A DNA stretch of 64,000 nt from Diplonema papillatum (GCA_030068145.1 JAPJBO010000432.1:62001-126000), one strand, 5' to 3'; positions 38,786 through 49,117 are shown, counted from the stretch's first letter. Notes: generated from the sequence alone by a model not told the origin. A program made the numbers and translations.

Positions 38786-39295
38786 CTGGTGCTCGGACCA
38801 AGTCCGAGCAACAAAAAAAAAAAAGCACAGAATGCCCTGGCTGAGGGGCCCAGTAGTAATGCTACAGTACAGCAGTCACACTAGCAGTACACAACCGGTT
38901 ACTGCACCTTTGGATCATCGTTGAAGCAACGTACAGCCTCAATTTTGGAACCTGCGACTGGCCCAATAGCTTGAAAAAAATTTCCGCGCCTGCGGCGCTG
39001 GTATTTCTGGTTTGTGTATTGTTTCATGACGTGTTGCCAAGAAAGCGAAGACCGCGGCTGTCCGCCCTGTTGCAGATTACTGCCAAGTGTTCTTGAATGA
39101 TCCCGGCACACTGCTAAAGTACCCCAACACTCGCCTTCTTCGCATGGCTCTTTTGCTTCCGAAGGACAGTCTCTGTGATGGACAGTAGTGACAACCACAA
39201 AGAGGTGCACCCTGTCGGATACATAAACGTGCAGTTGTGCCGCAACTGGGATTTTTAGTAACTCCGAGCAACTTTTGGACAGTTACGAGGAAAGC
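38786..39295 (+). repeat. Family M copy 1
   Basis: Starts with the small hairpin CTCGGACCAAGTCCGAG and an A run. It then has GCGCCTGCGGCGCTGGTATT, ATGATCCCGGCACACTGCT and GTTGTGCCGCAACTGGGATT. The frame that is open in the copy at 60450..60800 is interrupted by stops here. Confidence 0.65.
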
Positions 39296-39660
39296 CAGGC
39301 ACCGGGATCTTCCTGACGAGCACGCAACCCGGTGAACTTAATCAAGAGTCGAAGATTAGCGTCGAAACTTCCTGGCTTTTCACGCCGCAGCAGAACGACC
39401 ACACCCTACCCAAACCCAAGCACCCTCTAAACGCGTTAGGGGACTTCACAAGGTTTCACAACGGAGTGACCGACACCCGAAACGAGTCGCACTCTTTTAC
39501 TGTTCTCAACCCCCCGCCATACCCAAGCCTCTACGGTCAACCGGAGACTTTAAAATACCGACCTTCTAATCCACAAATAACGCTAGTTACGTGGGAGGAA
39601 TTTTTATACATAAGGCCCTGCTACGGCCTGCTCAAAAAAAAAAAAAAAGAAACGGAAAAA
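39296..39660. other. Unassigned sequence with a family P-like tail
   Basis: A GGTCAACCGGAGACTTTAAA tail-like segment lies at about 39535; otherwise nothing is recognised. Confidence 0.35.
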
Positions 39661-39820
39661 ACCATATCGGACACACTTAAGTCGGGAAATTATTTATCGG
39701 AAACTGTTACCGATAAGTAATTTTTTTGTTACCGATAAGTAATTATTTTGTTACCGATAAATAATTATTTTGTTACCGATAAATAATTTCTTGTTACCGA
39801 TAAATAATTCGTGTTACCCA
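39660..39820. repeat. AT-rich tandem repeat, unit TTACCGATAAATAATTATTTTG
   Basis: Five imperfect copies of about 22-27 bp. Each contains the same short A+T core; no coding frame. Confidence 0.85.
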
Positions 39821-41062
39821 CCCCGACTGATGATGGATGAGAAATTTGAGTTCTGACGGTATCCATCTTGAACACGGGGCATCCCTGCGAACAGCCTTCT
39901 GGAGGAGCGCAACACTTGAGAAGAAGAAAATGATCGTTTCTTTGACAACTGAAGAATGGGAAAATGGGCTACTGGGTGAGTGCTTTTGTCCGTTCTTGAG
40001 GATGTTTAGCTCACGACATCGTACGTGGCTAACCGCAGTGGAAACGAACCAGCAGGAAGCAAAACCTTCGAGGCCTGCGTGTGATGATCTATAATCGGTG
40101 GACTGAGCTCGGGCAGACTAGAGAACGACAAAGCACTTGTGCGGCAACAACCTTTGGTGGCAGGGAACCAGTGTTGAACCAAGTTGGAACTAGGACCCAA
40201 ACTTGGGCCCAAAACTTGGACAAAAAACTTGGACCCAAAACTTGGATCCTGCACCCCCCTTCGGGCTTGCCAGTGGTCAACCCACCGCAGGTGTGCTCAG
40301 GCTACGCCCATGCAACGGGCCACGGCGCTACAATAGATGGTGGTTTTTCCGCAATCATGCGCTTCATATGCCCACTCAAGGAATATCGACATGTATCCTT
40401 CCCGACTCAACGCTGAGGCTGGCGGGTGCTTGCCTCGCGCCTGACTCATCCGAGAACACAAGCTGCAGGCTTGCGTTTCTCAGCTATGACTTCTCCTGCA
40501 GGATGCCCTCGGCTGCGCTTCTGGCTTGTAGCAACTCTTGGCCAAGTCAACGTTCCTGCCACTAGTCCCTCACACCGAAGTGATCATGAGTTGCCTTAAC
40601 GAAACGAACCTTGTGGAGCTGAACTCAGGCTGATAGGTGGGCCTTCTACAACGTTAGCACCGGACAGCAAGTAAACGTATCCGACCCCTGGCACAGAAGG
40701 CACGCGGTATCGGTAATCTGTGTCGCGCACTCAGACAGAATTGACAGCTTGTACTTGGAACCCTTTCTCACGGTCAGTAATCTGGACAACAATTACGCTG
40801 GACGAATGTCAGGAAACGACGAATATCTTTGGGCTGTTTCAAAAATCTTCTCGAAAAATCCAGGGTCAAAAGGGCCTTCCCCCCAAAAAAAATAAGACTC
40901 CAGATACGCAAACTCTTTCGAACGCTGCACACGGTATCCTTCAAGTGACCTCTAACTATCATGTTGCATAAGGCGTATCCGGATCTGAAAGCCGAAGACT
41001 TTGTAACACTTTACCGCAACCGATCGCGAACCGGGTTCGGCTTGCACTGCAAAGCAGCATGT
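39821..41062. other. Unassigned 1.2-kb region
   Basis: Contains short repeats of CCAAAACTTGGACC near 40198..40250. A coding-like stretch at 40253..40416 includes CSGYAHATGHGATIDGGFSA, but I cannot link it to a family or to splice sites with confidence. Confidence 0.3.
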
Positions 41063-41290
41063 TAGTTTCAGCTTAGTGTGAGTTTGATCAAAGTAACATC
41101 AAGGCAGCCCGTACAAAGACCAGCCACAGTCAACGCCGCGTGGGTGCGGGCTTTTGATATTAATCATCATGCTTCAAACCCCCGATTGCGCGTAACCTGG
41201 AAGCACCCAGCGGGTGTCGGTGGTACAAAGGTGCAGTTGCCCGCATCCATCCGGCAATCAGCTCGCATCGGGGAGGTGACGCTACCCACC
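41063..41290 (+). repeat. Family I copy 2, with open frame
   Basis: Plus-strand counterpart of 28868..29077, encoding SLIKVTSRQPVQRPATVNAA and RLRVTWKHPAGVGGTKVQLP. It lies immediately beside the third retrotransposon copy. Confidence 0.65.
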
Positions 41291-41844
41291 CGGACAAAGC
41301 GTCCTGCTGCCCCCGCAAAGAATCTGTGGCGATAATCTGCATCGCCGACGGCGCGGTTATCTCCTCGCATGTGATGTGTCATGTTTTCGCCTCTTTAGCT
41401 CGTCTTGATCGTCGCGCTCAGGCGCGCGTTTTGGTGCTTCGCTTCTTCTTCGATTGCTCGTCGAGGTTCATCGGTTGCGCGTCGACTTCTGCTTGTTCTC
41501 GGCGCTTGGGCGATGGTCGCGTCGCCTCCGATTGCACATCGACGCGTCCTTTTTGCGCCTTTTCGTTGCCGGCTCCGCCGCGGAGTCCGATTGCCGCTTC
41601 TTCGCCGGCGTTGGCGCCGTCTTCCCGACTTTCGCTGCTGAGGTCAATGTCGATGTTGTGGGTCCTCGCTCGCCTTCCGCTGCTTCCGGCAGAACGAGCA
41701 CCACGTTCTCACGCTTTGCCTGTCTCGGCGCTGACGCGGGACCCCCCGGCCCTGCCTTAACGGATTGGTAGCACACGCTACCAATCCGACGAACCACCGC
41801 AATTCATTTGCCTTTCCCATCCCTCAAAACCAGCACCAATAACA

Positions 41845-41970
41845 ACGTCTCTTTTTAGTACTAACAATCTTGCCGGTTGCCCTTCAATGATATTGTGCAG
41901 GCTAAAAAGACGTAGGCCGCGTGTTTTTGGTGGTTGATCAGAATTCCTTACCTGAATATACACTCTCTTC
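41845..41970 (-). repeat. Family N copy inserted in the third retrotransposon copy
   Basis: Minus-strand family N, read on plus as TAGTACTAACAATCTTGC to GATCAGAATTCCTTACCTGA. Retrotransposon sequence continues on both sides, so N arrived later. Confidence 0.75.
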
Positions 41971-42083
41971 TTCGCCGTTGATTCTTCACCTCTCGCCGCG
42001 GCCGCCCGATGGTGCTCTTTCCTGCAGCAGTGCCCCCAGGTCTCCTACTCCTCAGGTCGGCGTGTTTCTTGCAGCTGTCACAC

Positions 42084-42285
42084 GTCAGCCGAGCATCTAA
42101 AGGTGAAGTGTGACGTTTGCAAGCGCAGGGGCAAGTCGGTGGGGGTGCTGCGAGGCCCATCACACGGAGGGTGATGGCCTGGCCGTAGAAATGTGTGCCG
42201 AGCACCGGATGACGCACTGCGCCACACGTAAGACGACAACGGAATGCTGTCGCAACCATCACCACCCTTGTCTCGATCATGTGGT
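42084..42285 (+). pseudogene. Inverted ORF2 segment (Cys/His repeat region)
   Basis: About 200 bp coding KVKCDVCKRRGKS and MCAEHRMTHCATRKTTTECC read on the plus strand, while both flanks read on the minus strand. The Cys-x2-Cys of one unit has become Cys-x2-Lys-like (CATRK). Confidence 0.75.
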
Positions 42286-42293
42286 ACACCCAC

Positions 42294-42914
42294 TCACCCC
42301 ACTTTTCGTGTCGGGGAATCCCTTCCGGTACGAGCCACGGGTCTCCTCCGACGACGGCCGTCTTCTTGCTTCTTCTTCTCCGTAGCGTCGTTGAAGGCCG
42401 TCCATCTCGCTGCACGCTCCGCCCTCTCTCTCCCGTTCGTCGGGAAAAGGTCCATCCCCCACGCCTCGCCGGTGAACGCATGCCGGCTCGGCTTCAGCTG
42501 TGTCTCCAAGACTTTCATCGTCTCCTCGCCGCCGCGGATAACCGGCCTCATCTCGTAGCCCGTGAGGCATGGTGGGGACCCTACCGTCCTCAATGAACCT
42601 ACCTTCTCTAGCTTTCTACCCGGCAGAAGCGGCCTCACCCCTTTCCGCTCAAGCGCCTCCCCGATCGTCTTCAGCATCCGCGCCAACATTCTCGCACGGA
42701 TACACAGCGGCGTCCCATCTGCCGTCGCCACGATACTGCCCGAAAGGTCCAGCCCATTGCACACTTCGAAGTCGACTGCGAGTTCTGCCGTCGAGACAAC
42801 TGACCAGCGCATCCCATCCAGCCACTGCTGCAGCGCCCGAAACCACCTCTCCCCTCCGGCCGCCGCGAAGGTCTCCGGTCCCGCGATCGCTTCGAAACCC
42901 AGCCGGCGCGGGGG
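42294..42914 (-). pseudogene. ORF2 fragment upstream of the Cys/His repeats
   Basis: Minus-strand frame open from RRLGFEAIAGPETFAAAGGE through RHAFTGEAWGMDLFPTNGRE, about 200 residues aligned to ORF2 residues about 1394..1605. One small in-frame deletion removes the GDV-type residues near 42795. Confidence 0.75.
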
Positions 42915-42999
42915 GAGTGTAATCGAGCGTAATCGACGCGTAATCGAGTGTAATCGAGCTGAAGTCGCTTTCAGGGGGGGTAGGTGAATTGGCTCATAA

Positions 43000-43150
43000 T
43001 CCATGTGGTTCATGTACTTAAAAGAACTCAATGCTTAACAAAATTTGACGTGGGCGGCTTTAGATTTGCATCTGAATGACACCTGAACACAAAAAACAAG
43101 TTGTCGACAACGAACAAGTAAAAGAATAAAACAAAACTACGCATTTCTCT
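43000..43150 (+). repeat. Family H copy
   Basis: AATCCATGTGGTTCATGTAC, TTGACGTGGGCGGCTTTAG and CAAGTTGTCGACAAC; matches 49118..49275. Confidence 0.7.
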
Positions 43151-43151
43151 T

Positions 43152-43375
43152 TACATAAGCGCCAGCGTGGAAGAAAATGCTCGACAATAACTGCCAGAGA
43201 AAGAACCGAAGGCTGTAACTACCGAACCACGTGTTGAACGGACGTGAGGTCATGCGGGTCTACCCCAAGACGACAAATCACACAAACGCAACAGGTCAAA
43301 AAGTCGAGTGAGAAAGCAACACACGGTGGTGTAAGAAGAACAAATCAGATTGTGTTTGTATTTTCCCCTCTACCG
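43152..43375 (+). repeat. Family C copy
   Basis: TACATAAGCGCCAGCGTGGA, GAACCACGTGTTGAACGGAC, ending AACAAATCAGATTGTGTTTG. A few small deletions relative to other copies. Confidence 0.75.
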
Positions 43376-43386
43376 GTACCGCTATA

Positions 43387-43544
43387 TGAGTCAAAAAAGC
43401 TACGTCGAGTATTTCCGCACCTGCTTTATTGAGATGGGGGTCGACCCATTACACCAACTCTCTCGAAATTCTCGTGAGGTAGCTCGCGCTATTACAGGCC
43501 TGACGCGGACCAGCTTCTCAGAAGCCGCAGCACAGGCAGCATGA
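43387..43544 (+). CDS. Short unrecognised coding-like segment
   Basis: Encodes SQKSYVEYFRTCFIEMGVDP, then LHQLSRNSREVARAITGLTR and an Ala-rich end before TGA. The composition is protein-like, but no homologous family, start or splice signal is clear. It may be a piece of a mobile element. Confidence 0.2.
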
Positions 43545-43868
43545 ACAGATACCTCCTACAGGTTTTACATGTTCATCGCCCATGCGCGAGCTCTTAGCAG
43601 AACCATCCAAATGCCGTGACATCGTTCTTACTCTAGCTTTCAAGCTATTCTAGGCTTGTTTTCTGAACGAACTGACACTTTCAACATCACACTCAACAAC
43701 CACCGACGTTGTACTTTCGTCACCAACCCGGTTGCACATTTCTTCGGAATTCGGAAGGACTGCGAAAAACAACCCCATACCGAAATTAGCCCAGCACCTA
43801 CCTGGCGCGCCTCGCCTGACCGAGCGAGCTGCGAGGGTCGAAGAAATATCACCTACCCCCATTTTCTT

Positions 43869-43992
43869 TTTTAGCCACACTGCAATGTGTGAGGAAACTG
43901 AACCGCCCAAGTAGGACCTTCTGATCATGATCATTTGCCAAATTTGCCGCCTGAATCCACGTCCAGGATTTGGGCTAGTGCGGTCAACGAAA
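43869..43992 (+). repeat. Family B, unit 1 of a tandem trio (left part)
   Basis: TTAGCCACACTGCAATGTGT to GTGCGGTCAACGAAA. The unit continues at 44798 after an 805-bp insertion. Confidence 0.8.
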
Positions 43993-44797
43993 CCGGCGAC
44001 AACGCCGTCCCAGAGGGAACGGCCCTGTGGCGTCTCGCCTGTGTGGTTTTGTTTCACCATCGGTCGTCCCCTGTGCTACATGCGCTCAGCACTGTCGTTT
44101 GTTCGCCGCCTCGCGTCCCAGGTCGGATCCGGCGAGCGCGGTTGGGACTCCCCGTTGGACGTCCCCTTTTCGACGGTGGAAGACGTGCGGCGTGCTCTTG
44201 CCTCGCTCCGCACAAACGAATGGTGTGCGAGGTCGCCCGATTTACAGTCCGTGATCGGCTGGTCCGACGCTTCGGATGCAGAGTGGGCTGTCCTGCTCGA
44301 GACCACCCCCCGACAGGTGATTCAGGATGTGTTCTTACCGCCCAGGGAGCACATCTTCATCAAGGAGCTGCTTGCGGCGTTGCAGGCGGTATGGGTAGCT
44401 GCTGAGGAGATGCCCGGTATGAAATTCCGCCTCATGGTGGACAACCAGGCGGTGGTTTTCGCTTTGCGAAAGGGCCACAGCAAGAACTACCTGGCCAACG
44501 AGATCCTCTGCTTGCTTTTTGATCTTGTGGCGGCAGGGTCGTTGCAGCTCGAGCCGGTTTGGGTCTCGACTGAGATCCAAAAGGCTGACCCGTTTACCCG
44601 GGGTTGGTTCCATGGCTCCTCGCTAATAGAGAAGTCTTTGCTTGGGGCTGTCCTGATGTCCCGGCGCATGTGCAGTTTGGTTGGCACCATGTATGGCACG
44701 GGTACGTCGCGGTGACTTTCACGTCACGAGGTAGCCTGTAGTTCAATGTGCCACGACTGCGTCTGCTCTGCCGCTCCGCGGTCCCATAGGGTCCCAA
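43993..44797 (+). mobile_element. Inserted retrotransposon fragment with RNase H domain, flanked by 15-bp direct repeats
   Basis: GTGCGGTCAACGAAA stands immediately before (43978..43992) and after (44798..44812) the insert, as expected of a target-site duplication. The insert has no poly(A) and no visible terminal repeats, so it is a fragment or nonstandard insertion. Confidence 0.65.
44089..44715 (+). pseudogene. RNase H domain of a DIRS/Ngaro-like retrotransposon (fragment)
   Basis: The frame includes QSVIGWSDASDAEWAVLLE (Asp of SDAS), HIFIKELLAALQAVWVA (Glu), LMVDNQAVVFALRKGHS (Asp) and STEIQKADPFTRG (Asp). All four acidic residues of an RNase H active site are therefore in place. The DNxAVVFALRKG and ADxxTRG style is common in tyrosine-recombinase retrotransposons. 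RT lies missing upstream and no recombinase is present. The frame is open to TGA at 44713, but its true start lies outside the insert. Confidence 0.6.
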
Positions 44798-45033
44798 GTG
44801 CGGTCAACGAAAACGCTAGTTTCCCTTTCTACTTTCTCCTACTCTCGCGGTGTACGGTTTTTAGCCACATGCAATGTGTGAGGAAACTGAACCGCCCAAG
44901 TAGGACCTTCTGATCATGATCATTTGCCAAATTTGCCACCTGAATCCACGTCCAGGATTTGGGCTAGTGCGGTCAACGAAAACTCTAGTTTCCCTTTCTA
45001 CTTTCTCTTACTCTCGCGGTGTACGGTTTTATG
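44798..45033 (+). repeat. Family B: end of unit 1 and whole unit 2
   Basis: Unit spacing is about 175 bp (TTAGCCACAT at 44861 and TTAGC at 45036). Each unit ends TACTCTCGCGGTGTACGGTTT. Confidence 0.8.
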
Positions 45034-45183
45034 TTTTAGCCACATGCAATGTGTGAGGAAACTGAACCGCCCAAGTAGGACCTTCTGCTCATGATCATTT
45101 GCCAAATTTGCCATCTGAAACCACGTCCAGGATTTGGGCTCAGGGTAGTGCGGTCAACGAAAGTGCGGTCAACGAAAACTCTA
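45034..45183 (+). repeat. Family B, unit 3 with doubled 15-mer
   Basis: Ends with GTGCGGTCAACGAAA twice in a row (45148..45162 and 45163..45177), then ACTCTAG and a family A copy. Confidence 0.8.
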
Positions 45184-45415
45184 GTTTTTCTTTTTGTATA
45201 AGCACCTGCTTTGTAGGAAACACTTGAGGAAGCTGCCAGTTGCAAAAGATCAAAGGAGGTAAATGTGCTGTAGCCCACACGAAACACAGGTGAATCTGGG
45301 TTCAGTGGCGGGCGTAAGCGTTCAACAAAAAAAACCCATTTTGTAGTTGTATTGTTTCTCCCCCTCTAGCCTCCTTCGAAGTAAGCACAAGGCAGCCCCT
45401 CGAGTATTTTCTCCT
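45184..45415 (+). repeat. Family A copy 8
   Basis: Near full length, from TTTTTGTATAAGCACCTGCT to CCCCTCGAGTATTTTCTCC. It is inserted near the CTAGTTT of family B, whose CTTTCTCCTACTCTCGCGG end resumes after it. Confidence 0.8.
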
Positions 45416-45419
45416 TTCT

Positions 45420-45590
45420 CCTACTCTCGCGGTGTACGGTTTTTTATTGAACCGGAAAAACACGCAGTCTATTATCCCCGAGGTTTTATTTTCCCGCAAT
45501 CGAAACCGGTTGTAGTACCGAAGCACATACACACCTTCTCCGGTAGCTCCCGGTTCAGCCGACTTCCGCGGCCTTCTTAAAAGGTGCGTC
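45420..45590 (+). repeat. Family R copy 2 (with family B tail)
   Basis: ACTCTCGCGGTGTACGGTTT (B end), then AAAACACGCAGTCTATTATC and CTTCTCCGGTAGCTCCCGGT, as at 13025..13295. Confidence 0.55.
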
Positions 45591-45887
45591 GCCTCCCCAT
45601 CCAACCCTCTGTCTTTCTTCTTTCTCTGTATCTCCAAGTTCTCCCTTCGTGTTGGCATCACGAAGCGAAGTCCGTTGCTGCTCAGAAGGGAAATATAACC
45701 AAACACGCAATGTTGGAGGAAATAAGAACACGTCGCAGGCCATCACCACGGCGTTCCCTTGCGCCCTGTACCAAGAAACAAACGTCCAAGGGGGGAACGT
45801 GTCAGCTAGACTTTGGCGGACAATGTCCGGCATGGGGTGGGGGGGGCCGGGTGCCGCCACATGTCCGCCACCGCGGGATAAAAAGGG

Positions 45888-46170
45888 GGGGGTGGCAGCG
45901 CTCTTGTTAAGGATCAGCCACTTTGGCCGGATGGCCGGAAAAACCAGACCCCCCCCTCTCTACAGTGCAGTTGCCTTGGAGGCTGGGTGGTCAAATTCTC
46001 GAAGGTGAAATGGTCAAAATTCCCTGCCAAAAGTGGGCCCACAAAATTTTTCCAAAGTGTGGTATTTGGGGTATTTGGGGCAAAAAAAAAATTTTTTTTT
46101 TTCTGACCGCCCACCGTGGTGACCACCTTAGAGTGTGACAGGTAGCGTCTCCCCCCTCTGAAAATAGCCT
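45888..46170 (+). repeat. 280-bp duplicated block, copy 1
   Basis: GGGGTGGCAGCGCTCTTGTT, GGATCAGCCACTTTGGCCGG and CCTTGGAGGCTGGGTGGTCA, then a MITE. The second copy is at 46886..47170. The first about 70 bp recur at 49370..49440 without the MITE. Confidence 0.8.
45998..46133 (+). mobile_element. MITE-like element J copy 1
   Basis: Ends CTCGAAGGTGAAATGGTC and ACCACCTTAGAG are imperfect inverted repeats, and the centre is an A run joined to a T run. Four copies in 1.6 kb share this design. Confidence 0.6.
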
Positions 46171-46465
46171 GAGGGGGGGGGGCAGGGGTACCTGTAACTC
46201 GGGGCCCGGGCCCTGGAAAATTTTCCAGGGTTTTGGCCCTGAACGATTACCAAAGGAAATACTCTCTGGTACGAGATGCAATTCGTTTACAATTCCATTC
46301 CAGGGCCCCAGACTGTCCTTGAGCTCAACGGATTCAAAAGCGTTCAAAAACGTCCTCGGAATGTATTTTTCGACACAGCCACGAAACCTGAAGGAGGTTT
46401 TCAGGTTCTGGCAGGTCTAGCTGGCTGTCTAAAGGGTACCACGGCTCAGTCACCCAAGGTCACAG

Positions 46466-46587
46466 GTGGCAAGGTGGGTGTTGAAAAAAAAAATTTTTTT
46501 TTTGGGCCGGAATCCCTAAAAACTCGCATTTCGGAAAGTTTTTGTCCCACATTTTTCCCAGGGCATTTTGACCATTTCACCTTAGAG
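46466..46587 (-). mobile_element. MITE-like element J copy 2 (inverted)
   Basis: Right end GACCATTTCACCTTAGAG, centre of A run plus T run; the other end is diverged (GGCAAGGTGGG). Confidence 0.5.
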
Positions 46588-46619
46588 CCTCCGCCCGCTC
46601 AGCCCCTATGGTAAATGCA

Positions 46620-46885
46620 CGACTGTGAGCTTTTTTTATCAAATTTTATCAAGTTTATTTCTTGATTTTTTCTCGTCTTGCTCTCCGCTTGTTGTGGAAG
46701 CTGCAATATCGACGATTCCATCCTTGGATGGCATGATTACCGTGGGCCTGGACCCTATCTGGACCCTAGCGCTAACCCGGGGCCCGGGGCCCGGGGCCCC
46801 GGAGACCCTGGATTTACAGGTACCCTTGGGGGGGGGGGGGGGTCAGCCGGCTGATGGATGGATGGATGGTTCTTAACAAGATGCC
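46620..46885. other. Unassigned spacer with G-run and GGAT repeats
   Basis: GGGGCCCGGGGCCCGGGG near 46782 is strongly self-complementary. A run of about 14 G lies at 46831, with (GGAT)n just after. (GGAT)n with TTCTTAACAAGATGCC recurs at about 47205..47237. Confidence 0.5.
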
Positions 46886-47170
46886 TGGGGGGTGGCAGCG
46901 CTCTTGTTAAGGATCAGCCACTTTGGCCGGATGGCCGGATAAACCAGACCCCCCACCCCTCTACAGTGCAGTTGCCTTGGAGGCTGGGTGGTCAAATTCT
47001 CCAAGGTGAAATGGTCAAAATTCCCTGACAAAAGTGGGCCCACAAAAATTTTCCAAAGTGTGGTATTTGGGGTATTTGGGGCAAAAAAAAAAAAAATGTT
47101 TTTTTTTTCTGACCGCCCACCGTGGTGACCACCTTAGAGTGTGACAGGTAGCGTCTCCCTCCTCCACAGT
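46886..47170 (+). repeat. 280-bp duplicated block, copy 2 (includes MITE J copy 3, 46998..47139)
   Basis: Nearly identical to copy 1 apart from homopolymer lengths and a small insertion (TCCACAGTG) near 47162. Confidence 0.8.
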
Positions 47171-47465
47171 GAAAATAGCCTGTATATAGGGGGGGGTCAG
47201 CCGGCTGATGGATGGATGGATGGTTCTTAACAAGATGCCGGGTGGGCGAGGGGCGTCGGCCACAGTGCCCCACAGGACAAAGCCATGGTTTGCCATGCCG
47301 TCATCTGTCCGTCAAAGAATACAAAGGTGGGGGAGGGGGCAGTGCTGATACTAAGCCTGAGACCCAAAACGAAGTTGCTAACCCTGGGTGGGGGTGGGTA
47401 CCCCCCCCCCCCCCCCCTGGTGCAACCCACTGTGGACCTACGGTGGGACCCACCTTAGCTAAATT

Positions 47466-47590
47466 CTCTAAGGTGAAATGGTGGAAAAAGTGGGACAAAA
47501 ATCTTTTTTTTCGAGTGCTTTTTTGGGAGGACTTGGGCCAAAAAAAAAAGTTTTTTTTTCTTGGTCGCTGCTGAGGAAACCACCTTAGAG
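47466..47590 (+). mobile_element. MITE-like element J copy 4
   Basis: CTCTAAGGTGAAATGGTGG and CCACCTTAGAG ends with A and T runs in the middle; the most diverged interior of the four. Confidence 0.55.
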
Positions 47591-48477
47591 CGGTCATCAC
47601 CCTGCTGCACACAGGCCCTGCAGGAGGGGGGGGGGGGGGGGGCAGGGGGCGCAGGGGGCGCACTAAGGATTGGGGGGTGCAACGGGCAACGTCAACGTCT
47701 GCTAAATTTGGAAGGGGGGGGGGTCCTGTTTGGTGCACCTGGTGGCCGGGGACCCCCCCACCCTTTTTTCCGGGGACCCCCTCAAACGCGCTCTTTCGCG
47801 ATGGATCTTTCCACTCCGTCCTCGGTTCGTCTGTGAGGCCTGAAATTTGACGTGCAAAACACAGGCTGAAACCGGGAAAATCTGCCCTTTCGTGGTTTTC
47901 TTGGTGCCGTTGTTTCGAAACTCTCTAAGTACGTTTCCCAGCGGATTTGCCTGAAAAACAGCTTTTGGGGGGTATTGGCATTTTGGGGAAAGCACATGGT
48001 AAATCGGCCAAATTTGCTCGAATTTTCACTTTTTGGGCCAATTTTCCAGATTTTGGCTGATTTTTGAGTGCACTGCAGGAATCTTGGTTTTCGGGGAAAC
48101 TGACTTTGCTCAAAAGTTGCTAAGTACATTTCCCTGCCAAAAAAGTGCAGGAAAACATTTTGGTGGGGATTGACCTTTTTTTCCGCAAAAGTGGGTTTCG
48201 ATTTCGAAAACGAGGAGAACGGATTCATCTGGAGGAAACGGAGTACCCACTCGGCACCGGGGGGTCTGGCAAACACCCCAAAAACAGCCCCCAAAACGAC
48301 CCCCCCCCCCCAAAAGGGGGGTGCAACGTGCAACGGGGGCAACGTCCCTTAGTGCGCACCCTGGGGAGGGGGGGAGGGGGGTGTTTAGGGGGGGGGGGTA
48401 CCCACCCACCCCTCGTTGCCGTCCGGCTGACAACGATGCCGAGTTTAGGGGCCTTAGCATCAGCACTGGGAGGGGGC
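47591..48477. other. Homopolymer-rich unassigned sequence
   Basis: Long G or C tracts near 47629, 47716, 48301 and 48390. No gene is recognised. TTGCTAAGTACATTTCCC near 48115 resembles a piece near 26912. Confidence 0.35.
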
Positions 48478-48580
48478 CCTCACACCGCAGTGATGTTTAT
48501 CAAACGTTTGCAAAACGTACGTTTGACAAGACTTATCAAACGCAAACGTTTGACAAACGTGCAAACGTGACGTTTGCCAA
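48478..48580. repeat. Cluster of CAAACGTTTG palindromes
   Basis: CAAACGTTTG and ACGTTTGACAA recur on both strands at least six times in 100 bp, forming overlapping hairpins. Confidence 0.8.
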
Positions 48581-49117
48581 TCGATGGACCGTCTGTACAC
48601 AGTACACGACCCTTGATAGCACTTGTCCACGTGGCTGCACGCGGACACGACGAAAATAAGGAACAGGACATCCTTCTGGTTCTCCTTGAGCGTGCACAGG
48701 GAGATGCTAATCTTCAGCAAGTGTTCCCTCCCACTTTGTGGTCCCCAGGCATGAAGATCCTGCCCTTGTGGCTCGAGTGTTCACAAGCCGACCGTACACT
48801 CGGATCCCACTGCAAGCACAGTCAGGGCCCCACTCACGTTTGATTCATGTTTGACATGAATTTTGCAAACGCAAAAGTTCAACCTTTGCCATGATCACTG
48901 CCCTGGAGGGGGGGGGTTCTCCGCTACGCCGGCAAGTGTCCGCCAAAGTCTAACTGACACGTTCCCCAGGGCAAAACACACATCATTTTCCGGTTTCAAC
49001 CGTGGTCAGACAGTGACGCGTCTTATTTTGAACAACCTTTCTCCTACTTACTTTGATCATAGGTATCACGGCAAGTTTTGGCATCCGCTGCTTAACGTGA
49101 GAGAACTTAAAGTGCAT
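48581..49117. other. Unassigned sequence
   Basis: A coding-like stretch at 48610..48800 (HVAARGHDENKEQDILLVLL) has no recognisable domain or splice context. The inverted-repeat end described at 45798 is within this stretch. Confidence 0.3.

Larger units (their letters stand above)
41315..42996 (-). mobile_element. Rearranged third copy of the OTU retrotransposon
   Basis: 3' part of ORF2 only, lacking the last roughly 75 bp at the 3' end. It is interrupted by a family N insertion and carries an inverted internal segment. Homology to copy 1 runs from 41315 to 42914. The TAATCGAG arm with an inverted end motif follows at 42915..42996, as in copy 2. The arm abuts family H sequence at 42997. Confidence 0.8.
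45798..48975. mobile_element. 3.2-kb G-rich segment bracketed by inverted repeats
   Basis: GGGGAACGTGTCAGCTAGAC followed by TTTGGCGGACA at about 45796 is repeated in inverse orientation at about 48940..48975 (GCCAAAGTCTAACTGACACG on plus). The interior holds many G or C homopolymers of 8-22 bases, four copies of a short MITE and a duplicated 280-bp block. Whether it is one mobile unit or a cluster is unknown. Confidence 0.4.

Noticed and set aside
38786..38830. CTCGGACCAAGTCCGAG hairpin plus A run as a bacterial-type terminator
   Set aside because: The context is eukaryotic and the motif is part of dispersed family M (also at 50465 and 60450).
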